Shown: positions 1 through 7,142 of the stretch, piece after piece | Layout of the letters: each line of letters opens with the position of its first letter | Position numbering within the stretch: the first letter of the stretch is position 1 | Assembly: GCA_026225155.1 (NCBI GenBank) | Contig: JAMFSG010000151.1 | Span: 1-13,584, forward strand | DNA length: 13,584 nucleotides | Source: Verrucomicrobiota bacterium | GTDB lineage: Bacteria > Verrucomicrobiota > Verrucomicrobiia > Limisphaerales > UBA11358 | Direction of reading: 5' to 3' | The notes under the pieces: generated by a model | The model's database searches: none | The model's input: the letters and a program-made list of their open reading frames with translations, nothing else | What the model was told of the DNA's origin: nothing | Translations under genes and position numbers: made by a program

Positions 1-210
1 GCCGGGAAACCAGCCCGGTTAAAGGGACGGAACGGACTTTTTCCAAAAAAGGGCAACCACAACCGGTTTGGTTAGCAAGTAAAAACGCCCACAACTAATG
101 GTGTTTTTGGCTCAAAAAAACCGCAATTTCGCATTGTGGAAACGCGCGAATTTTCATATCTTTTTTGCATTCGTTATCGCCCTGAATTTTAGCTGGAATT
201 GCACCATATT
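1..210. other. Region upstream of gyrB
   Basis: No convincing gene lies here. An open frame on the plus strand from 98 overlaps the start of gyrB and resembles nothing I recognise. A small hairpin (CCGGG at 2-6, CCCGG at 14-18, loop of 7) sits at the left edge, but no T-run follows, so I do not call it a terminator. The best promoter-like pair for gyrB is TTGTGG (134-139), a 17-nt spacer and TATCTT (157-162). This is weak: three and four matches out of six. It would give a leader of roughly 40 nt. I looked for DnaA-box-like TTATCCACA motifs, because gyrB often lies near dnaA and oriC, and saw none. Confidence 0.4.
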
Positions 211-2730
211 ATGTCGAGTATTTCTGATTCGCCCGAAGAAAAAAACGTGTCGCCCGACCGGATTGCCGATGGCAATTACGACGCTGATGACCTCAGCCAA
301 CTTAAAGGTCTGGAAGCCGTCCGCAAAAAACCCGGCATGTATATCGGCGGCACGGACGAACGCGCGCTGCACCATTGCGTGAGCGAAGTTTTGGACAATT
401 CCGTGGACGAACATCTCGCGGGTCATTGCGATCACATCGAGGTGACGATTCATGTGGACGGTTCGATTTCCATCCGCGACGACGGGCGCGGTATTCCGGT
501 GGACATCAACAAGGAATCCGGTCTGCCCGGTGTGGAACTGGTTTTGACGACGTTGCATTCCGGCGGCAAATACGGTCAGGGCGGTTACAAATTTTCCGGC
601 GGCACGCACGGCGTCGGCGCGAAATGCGTGAACGCGGTGAGCGAATGGTTTGAAGTCGAAGTATCGCGCAACAATGAAATTTATCAGATGGGTTTTGAGC
701 GCGGCAAGACGGTGGAAAAATTACACGTCATCGGCAAATCAAAACACACGGGAACATTCATCACGTTCAAACCGGATCCGGAAATTTTCCGTGAAACGGT
801 CGAGTTCAAATCGTCCATCATCGAGCAGCGTTTGCGCGAATTGGCGTTTTTGAATTCTGGTCTGGAAATTATTTTCACGGACGAACGCGCCACGAGTGCC
901 GAGGCGACGCGATTTTTTTACAAAGACGGCGTCGAAGAATTCGTTAAACAGCTCAACAAAAACAAAGAGCCGTTGCATCCGAAACCGATTTCGTTCCGCA
1001 AAGAAACGAAAGAAAAATTGGACGACAAGGAAATCGAAGTTCACGTCGAAGTCGTTTTGCAATACAACGATTCTTACAACGACCAAGTTCTTTGTTACAC
1101 GAACACGATTCACAATCCCGATGGCGGCACGCATTTGAGCGGTTTTCGCAGCGCCGTCACGCGCGCGATCAATCAATACGCGAAGTCGAACGAGCTCATC
1201 AAAGATAAAGATCCGCAGATCACAGGCGACGATGTGCGCGAAGGTTTGACGGCGGTGATTTCGGTGAAGCACAGCGATCCGAAATTTGAATCGCAGACGA
1301 AGGTGAAATTGCTTTCGCCGGAAGTTGAACGCATTACCGGCTCGGTGACTTACGAAGGTTTGATGAGTTATTTCGACGCGAATCCGCCGGTCGCCAAAAA
1401 AATTCTCGACAAATCACTCAACGCGGCGCGCGCACGCGAGGCTGCCCGCAAGGCGCGTGAAGCGGTTCGCAAATCCGCGCTGACCGGTGGCGGTTTGCCC
1501 GGGAAATTGGCGGATTGTTCGGATCGTGATCCGGCGAATACGGAATTATATATTGTCGAAGGTGATTCCGCCGGCGGGTCGGCGAAGCAAGGGCGCGACC
1601 GGAAATTTCAGGCGATTCTTCCAATCCGCGGAAAGTTGATCAACGTCGAAAAAGCGCGGCTGGACAAAGTTTTGCAGAACAACGAAATCCGCACGATGAT
1701 CACGGCGGTCGGCACGGGCATCGGCAATGGCGAGGGCGAAGGCGCGTTCAATCTCGAAAAATTGCGCTATCACAAAATCATCATCATGACGGATGCCGAC
1801 GTGGACGGTTCGCACATCCGCACTTTGCTGCTGACATTTTTTTATCGCCAGATGCCGCAGCTCGTGAAGCAGGGTTTTGTTTACATCGCACAGCCGCCGC
1901 TTTATTCGATCACGCGCAAAAAGAAAACGGATTACATTGACGACGATGTTCAACTGAATCGTATTCTGCTGCAAAATGGCGTCGAGGAAGTGAAGTTGAA
2001 AAATCTTGCGGACGGACGTGAATTTGCGCCGAAGCAGTTGGAGGAAATTTTGACGTTGCTCGAATCGCTGGACAAACACGCGACGTTCATCAAACGGCTT
2101 GGCGGCGATTTTGCGGATTACATCGAGAAGCGCGCGGCGGACGGCACGTTGCCGCAATCCATGGCGAAAGTCCGCGATGGCAACGACGAGACGGTGCATT
2201 ATTTTTTGAGCGGCGAGGAAGTGGAAAATTTCAAACTCGCCAACAACGATTTGTTCGGTCCGGAAGCGGAAACGGAACGCAAAAAAGACGGGCCGACGCG
2301 GCGCGCGAAAATTTCCGGTCTGCATCTGGAAAGCAAAGCCATCGTGGAGCTGCTCGACAAACTTTCCAAGAAAGGTTTGGCCGTGGAACATTACGCGGCG
2401 CAGGACAAGCCGCTGTTTGAATTGATCGAAGGTGAAGGCGAACGCGCCAATGTGTCGCCGCTGTTTTCGATTCCGGAAATTCTCGCCGGTGTCAAAAACG
2501 TCGGCAAAAAAGGCATCCAGATGACGCGTTTCAAAGGTCTCGGCGAAATGGATGCGAAGGAGCTTTTCGAGACGACGATGAATCCCGCCAAACGCAAACT
2601 GCTGCGCATTGATTTGACCGACGCGATCGAAGCCGAAGAAATGTTCGTTCGATTGATGGGCGACGAAGTCGAGCCGCGCCGCCAATTCATCGAAGACAAC
2701 GCGCTGAACGTGCGGAATCTGGACGTGTGA
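211..2730 (+). CDS. gyrB: DNA gyrase subunit B
   Basis: This is the ATPase and TOPRIM subunit of the type IIA topoisomerase that introduces negative supercoils, working in the cytoplasm as A2B2 with GyrA. The 839 residues show the GHKL ATPase motifs in order: SEVLDNSVDEH (58-68), DDGRG (90-94) and the glycine-rich ATP lid (about 116-144). The TOPRIM motifs follow: EGDSAGG (450-456) and DADVDGSHIR (528-537), then KGLGEMD (775-781) near the C terminus. About 170 extra residues separate the TOPRIM aspartates from KGLGEMD. This is an E. coli-type insertion, which explains a length near 804 rather than about 640. I chose ATG 211 over the in-frame TTG at 199 because the protein then begins MSSISDSPEE with an ordinary disordered lead. 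No Shine-Dalgarno motif is visible. The operon partner gyrA is displaced downstream by a toxin-antitoxin pair. Confidence 0.97.
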   Translation: MSSISDSPEEKNVSPDRIADGNYDADDLSQLKGLEAVRKKPGMYIGGTDERALHHCVSEVLDNSVDEHLAGHCDHIEVTIHVDGSISIRDDGRGIPVDINKESGLPGVELVLTTLHSGGKYGQGGYKFSGGTHGVGAKCVNAVSEWFEVEVSRNNEIYQMGFERGKTVEKLHVIGKSKHTGTFITFKPDPEIFRETVEFKSSIIEQRLRELAFLNSGLEIIFTDERATSAEATRFFYKDGVEEFVKQLNKNKEPLHPKPISFRKETKEKLDDKEIEVHVEVVLQYNDSYNDQVLCYTNTIHNPDGGTHLSGFRSAVTRAINQYAKSNELIKDKDPQITGDDVREGLTAVISVKHSDPKFESQTKVKLLSPEVERITGSVTYEGLMSYFDANPPVAKKILDKSLNAARAREAARKAREAVRKSALTGGGLPGKLADCSDRDPANTELYIVEGDSAGGSAKQGRDRKFQAILPIRGKLINVEKARLDKVLQNNEIRTMITAVGTGIGNGEGEGAFNLEKLRYHKIIIMTDADVDGSHIRTLLLTFFYRQMPQLVKQGFVYIAQPPLYSITRKKKTDYIDDDVQLNRILLQNGVEEVKLKNLADGREFAPKQLEEILTLLESLDKHATFIKRLGGDFADYIEKRAADGTLPQSMAKVRDGNDETVHYFLSGEEVENFKLANNDLFGPEAETERKKDGPTRRAKISGLHLESKAIVELLDKLSKKGLAVEHYAAQDKPLFELIEGEGERANVSPLFSIPEILAGVKNVGKKGIQMTRFKGLGEMDAKELFETTMNPAKRKLLRIDLTDAIEAEEMFVRLMGDEVEPRRQFIEDNALNVRNLDV

Positions 2731-2738
2731 AAAAAGAT

Positions 2739-2767
2739 TTGACAATGTAGTCACGCGTGACTACATT
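2739..2767 (+). promoter_or_regulatory. Promoter of the toxin-antitoxin module (and perhaps gyrA)
   Basis: A perfect -35 box TTGACA (2739-2744), a 17-nt spacer and a -10 box TACATT (2762-2767, four of six matches) lie in the 43-nt gap after gyrB. Counting seven bases past the -10 box puts the start of transcription at 2774, the A of the antitoxin ATG, so the message would be leaderless. The toxin and gyrA follow with gaps of 2 and 6 nt and no terminator, so this promoter could also supply gyrA transcription. The hexamers and spacing are seen directly; activity is inferred. Confidence 0.7.
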
Positions 2768-2768
2768 G
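2743..2768. promoter_or_regulatory. Perfect 26-bp palindromic operator over the module promoter
   Basis: The half-site CAATGTAGTCACG is followed immediately by its exact reverse complement, with no spacer and no mismatch. The palindrome covers the last two bases of the -35 box, the whole spacer and the whole -10 box. A bound dimer would therefore exclude RNA polymerase. Type II antitoxins of the Phd/YefM fold typically repress their own operon through palindromes in this position, so this is the expected antitoxin or antitoxin-toxin binding site. It has no following T-run, so an intrinsic terminator for gyrB is unlikely. Confidence 0.75.
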
Positions 2769-2773
2769 AAAAC

Positions 2774-3127
2774 ATGAAAAAGAAAACAACATCTTTATAC
2801 AAACAGCGGTTGCCAAAACTGGGTATGACGCCGGAAGCGTCTGGCTCATTGCTCATGCGTGAAACAATCGCTTTGCCAGGCGTAGGTTTGTCTATTCCTG
2901 TGCGTGCGGCCAAGGCCAAACTCTCGGCGCTGTTGGAATTGGTTGCGGGTGGCCAAGAAATCACCATCACTTCGGATGGCAAGCCTAAGGCGGTTTTGTC
3001 GCCGGTTGGCAAGCAGAAGACGGGGAAGGTGTTCATGGGCATGGGAGATTACTTGTTGAAACAGCCGATCCACGGCGGGCCGAGCGCGGAGGAAATTGTC
3101 CGGGCCGAGCGCGATTCTGGGTTCTGA
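2774..3127 (+). CDS. Type II antitoxin, Phd/YefM (prevent-host-death) family
   Basis: This is the likely antitoxin and autorepressor for the adjacent PIN-domain toxin. Residues 40-78 have the Phd N-terminal fold pattern (SIPVRAAKAKLSALLELV, then a glycine-rich turn, EITITSDGKPKAVLSPV), which normally dimerises and binds operator DNA. The C-terminal stretch with SAEEIVRAERDSGF (about 104-117) matches the flexible tail by which such antitoxins block PIN toxins. At 117 residues it is longer than the usual 75-90, because a lysine-rich extension of about 36 residues precedes the fold. Internal starts at 2825 and 2855 are possible. I keep ATG 2774 because the predicted transcription start coincides with it, although no ribosome-binding site is visible for any choice. 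The toxin begins 2 nt after the stop. It is called VapB by pairing, but the fold is Phd-like. Confidence 0.85.
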   Translation: MKKKTTSLYKQRLPKLGMTPEASGSLLMRETIALPGVGLSIPVRAAKAKLSALLELVAGGQEITITSDGKPKAVLSPVGKQKTGKVFMGMGDYLLKQPIHGGPSAEEIVRAERDSGF

Positions 3128-3129
3128 CG

Positions 3130-3576
3130 ATGTATCTCGACAGCGCCATCATCGTAAAGCTGCTCGTGCGCGAGAATGATTCTGCGTGGTTTGATCAACA
3201 CGTCCAAGGCCATGACCTTTGGTCCTCCGAGTTAGCGCTGGCGGAGGTGCGGTCGGCCATTTTGACCAAGGAACGGGCGAAGCTGGTTTCAGTTTCCCAA
3301 CGGAAACAAGTCTTCGCCCGTTTCCAAACTTTTTGTGAAACTGAAATTTTACGGTTCCATCCGTTGAGTTCAGAAGTGGTGCAGCACGCCGGCGCATTGC
3401 TGGTGAGTTGTCATCCTGAAGTTGCGTTGCGTTCTTTGGATGCCATTCATTTGGCGACGGCGATGCAATATCCGCGCGGAGCTTTTTGCACGACCGATGG
3501 AAAATTGCGCGCCGCCGCCAAGCGGATGGGCGTAACCTGTTTTCCCGAAGATATTTCTGAAATAATTAAAGACTGA
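3130..3576 (+). CDS. vapC: VapC-like PIN-domain ribonuclease toxin
   Basis: This is the probable toxin of the module. PIN-domain VapC proteins are Mg-dependent endoribonucleases that cut tRNA or rRNA when freed from the antitoxin; the target of this one cannot be read from sequence. The 148 residues carry the acidic metal-binding set in the right order: Asp4 in MYLDSAIIVKLL, Glu39 in ELALAEVRSAI, Asp104 in RSLDAIHLATA and Asp123 in CTTDGKL. The length is normal and no frameshift is seen, so the nuclease looks intact. It is translated 2 nt after the antitoxin stop and ends 6 nt before gyrA, so both neighbours are tightly coupled. No Shine-Dalgarno motif precedes it, which suggests translational coupling to the antitoxin. 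Confidence 0.88.
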   Translation: MYLDSAIIVKLLVRENDSAWFDQHVQGHDLWSSELALAEVRSAILTKERAKLVSVSQRKQVFARFQTFCETEILRFHPLSSEVVQHAGALLVSCHPEVALRSLDAIHLATAMQYPRGAFCTTDGKLRAAAKRMGVTCFPEDISEIIKD

Positions 3577-3582
3577 TTTCTC

Positions 3583-6234
3583 ATGCCAGACGAAACCGAA
3601 CCTACTCCATCTTCCTCACCGCAACCGCAACCGAGCGGCGGCGCTTATTCGCAGGGCGAAAAAATTGCCAAGATCAATGTCGCGGACGAAATCAAAAATT
3701 CGTTCCTCGATTATTCCATGTCCGTGATCATTTCGCGCGCGTTGCCGGATGTGCGTGATGGCTTGAAACCTTCGCAGCGACGCATCCTTTACGCGATGCA
3801 CGAGTTGTCGCTGTTTCCCGGACGCAAGCCTTACAAGTGCGCGAAAATCTGCGGCGACACGAGCGGCAATTACCATCCGCACGGCGAAGCGGTGATCTAT
3901 CCGACGCTGGTGCACATGGCGCAGCCGTGGGCGATGCGCGAACGGCTCGTGGACGGCAAGGGCAATTTCGGTTCCATCGAAAACGATCCGCCGGCGGCGA
4001 TGCGTTATACCGAGGCACGTTTGACGCATCTCGGCGCGGCGCTGATGCAGGACATGGATCGCGACACGGTGGATTTCGTTCCGAATTACGACGAGCGCAT
4101 GACGGAGCCGAAAGTTTTTCCGGCGGCGTTTCCGAACCTGCTCGTCAACGGGGGCACGGGCATCGCGGTCGGCATGGCGACGAACATGGCGCCCCATAAT
4201 TTGGGCGAAGTGATTGACGGCATTTGCGCGCAGATTGACAAGCCGAGCATCACGATCCTCGAATTGATGAAGTTCATCAAGGGCCCGGATTTTCCGACGG
4301 GCGGCATGATTTGCGGCGTCGAGGGCATCAAAAATTATTTCGAGACCGGCAAAGGCAGCGTGAAATTGCGCGGTCGCGTCGGCGTGGAGGAATTGAAAGG
4401 CAACCGCGAACAAATTGTTGTCACGGAAATTCCTTACAACGTCAACCGCGCGGCGCTCGAAGAAAAAATCGCCGATCTGGTGAACGAAAAAATCATCACG
4501 GAAATTTCCGCGATGCGCAACGAGTCGGACGAAAACACACGGCTCGTGATGGAACTTAAGCGCGACGGCAATCCAAAAGTCGTCATCAACAAGCTTTTTG
4601 AGCACACGCAATTGGAAGTTTCTTTCAGCGTAAACGCGTTGGCGATTGATCATGGCCGGCCCAAAACGCTGAATCTAAAGGAGATTATTCAATGCTACAT
4701 CGAGCATCGCCGCGAAGTCGTTTTGCGCCGCACGCGTTTTGAATTGAAGAAAGCGGAAGAACGCGCCGAGTTGCTCGAAGGTTATTTGATCGCGCTGGCG
4801 AACATGGATGAATTCATCCACATCATTCGCAGCAGCAAAAATCGTGATGAAGCGCGCATCAAGCTGCTCGCGTTCGAATGGGCGCGCGCGCAGGTGGAAA
4901 AATTGGGCATCTTGATTCGTAGTGAAGCGCGGATTGTGAACGGTCGTTACGCGCTGACTGAGCGGCAGGTGGACGCGATTCTGGAATTGCGTTTGTATCA
5001 ATTGACCGGTTTGGAAATTGATAAAGTCGAAGGCGAATACAAGGCGTTGATCGAAACGATTAAAGACTTGCTCGATATTCTCGCGAAAGAATCGCGCGTG
5101 ATGGCGATCATCAAAGGCGAATTGCGCGCGATCCAGGAAAAACACGCGACGCCGCGCAAATCGGAAATCGTGCCGGACGAAGGCGAGATTGCGATCGAAG
5201 ATTTGATCACGAACGAAGGTGTGATCATCACTTTGACGCACGGCGGATTGCTGAAACGCACGGCGGTCAGTTCGTATCGCGCGCAACGGCGCGGTGGCAA
5301 GGGTGTTATCGGCATGACGACGCGCGAAGGCGAAACGACGGAGGATAATGATTTCGTCGAACATCTTTTCACCGCGAGCACGCATGATTATTTGATGTTC
5401 TTCACGAACACCGGTCGCGTGTATGTCGAGCGCGTGCATGAAATTCCCGACATGGGTCGCGCGGCGAAAGGTCGCAGCATCGCGAATCTTTTGGAATTGA
5501 AGGCCGACGAAAAAGTCGCCGCGATGATCCGCATTTTATCGAAAACGAATGATCGGCGCGAAGACGAAACGTGGACGCAACCGGGCGAATTATTTTTCGC
5601 CACGAAACTTGGCACCGTCAAGAAAACGTCGTTGAGCGACTTTGGTAATGTGCGCAAAGGCGGCATCATCGCCATCGGCATTGATCCGGGCGACGCGTTG
5701 ATCGAAGTGAAATTAACGCGTGGCAGCGCCGGCGAAGGCGATCCGGGCGACGATGTTATTTTGATCACGAAGGAAGGCATGAGCATCCGTTTCCACGAAG
5801 CCGATGTGCGTTCGATGGGTCGTTCCGCCGGCGGTGTGCGCGGCATCAGTTTGGAAAAAACTGACGCACTCGTGGCCGCAACGATTGTGGTTCCTGACGC
5901 CGCACTTTTGGTGGCGGGCGAAAATGGTATTGGCAAGCGCACAGGCTTTGATGAATACCGCGTCCAATCGCGCGGCGGCAAGGGCATCATCACCATGAAG
6001 ACCGGCGACAAAACCGGCGGCGTGGTCGGCGCGCTCACGGTGCGCGACACGGATGAAATCATGTTGATCACCGTCGGCGGTCAGATGGTGCGCATTCCGG
6101 TGCAAGGCATCCGCGAAGCCGGTCGCAATACGATGGGCGTGAAATTAGTCAATTTAGATGCGGGCGATAAACTTCAAGCCATCGCGTCGGTTGTCAGTGA
6201 GGACAAGGAAAATGTGCTGAGCGAGCCGACATGA
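3583..6234 (+). CDS. gyrA: DNA gyrase subunit A
   Basis: This is the DNA breakage-reunion and wrapping subunit of gyrase, partner of the GyrB above. The 883 residues begin with a Pro/Ser/Gln-rich lead (about 1-25), then the winged-helix breakage domain with the catalytic tyrosine Tyr142 in AAMRYTEARL. A GyrA box, QRRGGKG (568-574), and a second box-like QSRGGKG (795-801) lie in the C-terminal beta-pinwheel. The GyrA box distinguishes it from ParC. The quinolone-resistance region reads YHPHGEAVIYPTLV (97-110). By alignment to E. coli, position 83 is Ala103 and position 87 is Pro107, instead of Ser and Asp. The long acidic C-terminal tail of E. coli GyrA is absent. The start lies 6 nt after vapC with no Shine-Dalgarno, so expression probably depends on gyrB or module transcripts. 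Confidence 0.97.
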   Translation: MPDETEPTPSSSPQPQPSGGAYSQGEKIAKINVADEIKNSFLDYSMSVIISRALPDVRDGLKPSQRRILYAMHELSLFPGRKPYKCAKICGDTSGNYHPHGEAVIYPTLVHMAQPWAMRERLVDGKGNFGSIENDPPAAMRYTEARLTHLGAALMQDMDRDTVDFVPNYDERMTEPKVFPAAFPNLLVNGGTGIAVGMATNMAPHNLGEVIDGICAQIDKPSITILELMKFIKGPDFPTGGMICGVEGIKNYFETGKGSVKLRGRVGVEELKGNREQIVVTEIPYNVNRAALEEKIADLVNEKIITEISAMRNESDENTRLVMELKRDGNPKVVINKLFEHTQLEVSFSVNALAIDHGRPKTLNLKEIIQCYIEHRREVVLRRTRFELKKAEERAELLEGYLIALANMDEFIHIIRSSKNRDEARIKLLAFEWARAQVEKLGILIRSEARIVNGRYALTERQVDAILELRLYQLTGLEIDKVEGEYKALIETIKDLLDILAKESRVMAIIKGELRAIQEKHATPRKSEIVPDEGEIAIEDLITNEGVIITLTHGGLLKRTAVSSYRAQRRGGKGVIGMTTREGETTEDNDFVEHLFTASTHDYLMFFTNTGRVYVERVHEIPDMGRAAKGRSIANLLELKADEKVAAMIRILSKTNDRREDETWTQPGELFFATKLGTVKKTSLSDFGNVRKGGIIAIGIDPGDALIEVKLTRGSAGEGDPGDDVILITKEGMSIRFHEADVRSMGRSAGGVRGISLEKTDALVAATIVVPDAALLVAGENGIGKRTGFDEYRVQSRGGKGIITMKTGDKTGGVVGALTVRDTDEIMLITVGGQMVRIPVQGIREAGRNTMGVKLVNLDAGDKLQAIASVVSEDKENVLSEPT

Positions 6235-6309
6235 ATATGTAGCGATTGAAGCTGGCTTCAGGCTTGATTCCATTACGTAATTTGCGTTTTATATGCGTTC
6301 GTAAATTCT

Positions 6310-7053
6310 ATGAAATTGAATAAATTAATTATATTGGTCGCCGTGATGTTTACGGCGTGTTTACTGAACGCTTCGGCGCAAACGAACGTGACGGCGGAAA
6401 TTAAATATCCGTGGAGCAGTTCCATCACTGCGGGGCTGACGCTGACGCGCGGCAACAGCGACACGTTGCTGGCGACGGCTAAATTCTTGACGGACAAAAA
6501 AACGCCGGACAACGAATACAGCCTTGGTGCTGATGCCGCTTACGGTTCGGCTAATGATGTTGAGAACAACGATAACTATCACGGTTTTGGTCAGTGGAAC
6601 CATTTGTTCTCTGATAAATGGTATTCATATCTCCGCGGTGACGGTTTGCATGACGGCATCGCCGAAGTGAAATATCGTTTCACGCTCACCGCTGGTGTGG
6701 GCTATTACCTTATCAAACAAACGAACACCACCCTCGCGGCTGAAGTTGGTCCTGGTGTGGTCGCCGAACGCGTCGGTGATGTGGATAATACTTACGCAAC
6801 CATACGCCTCGCTGAACGCTTCGAGCATAAATTCAACAATGGTGCCGCCCGCATTTGGCAGAGCGTTGAAATCCTGCCGCAAATTGATAAACCGAGTGAT
6901 TTTATCGTGAATTTTGAGATCGGTATCGAATCGGCTCTCTACAAAGATGTGAGCCTCCAGGTCTATTTGGTTGATAATTACAACACGCAACCTGCGGCCG
7001 GCTTCAAGCGCAATGACGCTAAACTCGTCAGCGGTGTCAGTTATAAATTCTAA
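6310..7053 (+). CDS. DUF481 family outer-membrane beta-barrel protein
   Basis: A 247-residue exported protein. Residues 1-23 form a signal peptide (basic MKLNK, hydrophobic core, ASA before Gln24, consistent with signal peptidase I). The mature part alternates polar and hydrophobic residues, is rich in aromatic and Asn/Asp residues, and ends in VSYKF, an outer-membrane barrel type C terminus. The order SSITAGLTLTRGNSDT (about 36-51), DKWYSYLRGDG, EVKYRFTLTAGVGYYLIK and LAAEVGPGVVAE matches the DUF481 (YdiY-like) family, whose function is poorly defined and which is sometimes described as salt-induced. FTAC at 14-17 could be read as a weak lipobox, but the barrel pattern makes lipidation less likely. 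It stands alone between gyrA, 75 nt upstream, and a strong terminator. I see no convincing promoter for it. Confidence 0.85.
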   Translation: MKLNKLIILVAVMFTACLLNASAQTNVTAEIKYPWSSSITAGLTLTRGNSDTLLATAKFLTDKKTPDNEYSLGADAAYGSANDVENNDNYHGFGQWNHLFSDKWYSYLRGDGLHDGIAEVKYRFTLTAGVGYYLIKQTNTTLAAEVGPGVVAERVGDVDNTYATIRLAERFEHKFNNGAARIWQSVEILPQIDKPSDFIVNFEIGIESALYKDVSLQVYLVDNYNTQPAAGFKRNDAKLVSGVSYKF

Positions 7054-7065
7054 TTTATAAAAAAC

Positions 7066-7104
7066 AAACGGCGGCTGGATTTATTTCCAGCCGCCGTTTT
7101 TGTT
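7066..7104. terminator. Bidirectional intrinsic terminator
   Basis: A 14-bp perfect stem (arms 7066-7079 and 7086-7099, GC-rich core CGGCGGCTGG) with a 6-nt loop is followed on the plus strand by a T-run. On the minus strand the corresponding sequence ends in GTTTGTTTTTT. It lies 13 nt after the DUF481 stop and 39 nt past the end of pdxH on the opposite strand, so it can end both converging transcripts. Confidence 0.93.
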
Positions 7105-7142
7105 TATAAATGTGGCGGGGCAAACTTGGTCGCGCCCCGATT

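Noticed and set aside
98..382. Small plus-strand open frame overlapping the gyrB start
   Set aside because: It shares the first 170 bases of gyrB in another frame, has no family resemblance and no start signal.
1546..2754. A 402-codon open frame antisense to gyrB
   Set aside because: It lies wholly opposite the strongly conserved gyrB sequence, is rich in Phe/Arg/His from reversed codons, and matches no family I recognise. It is a codon-bias shadow.
2743..2768. The 26-bp palindrome as a gyrB terminator
   Set aside because: It is followed by GAAAAC rather than a T-run and coincides with a consensus promoter, so an operator is the better reading.
2774..3576. Gyrase-poisoning toxin (CcdB or ParE type) to explain the location beside gyrase genes
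   Set aside because: The toxin has a clear PIN-domain acidic set (Asp4, Glu39, Asp104, Asp123) and no CcdB or ParE features, so it should be a ribonuclease. The location is not explained by a gyrase target.
3616..4653. A 345-codon open frame antisense to gyrA
   Set aside because: Same pattern of Arg/His/Phe/Val-rich translation opposite a conserved gene, with no family motif.
6247..6260. Hairpin TGAAGC-TG-GCTTCA after gyrA as a terminator
   Set aside because: The loop of 2 nt is too small, the stem is only 6 bp and no T-run follows.
6264..6295. Promoter for the DUF481 gene (TTGATT and TATATG)
   Set aside because: The spacing is about 20 nt and both boxes are imperfect, so the evidence is too weak to list as a feature.
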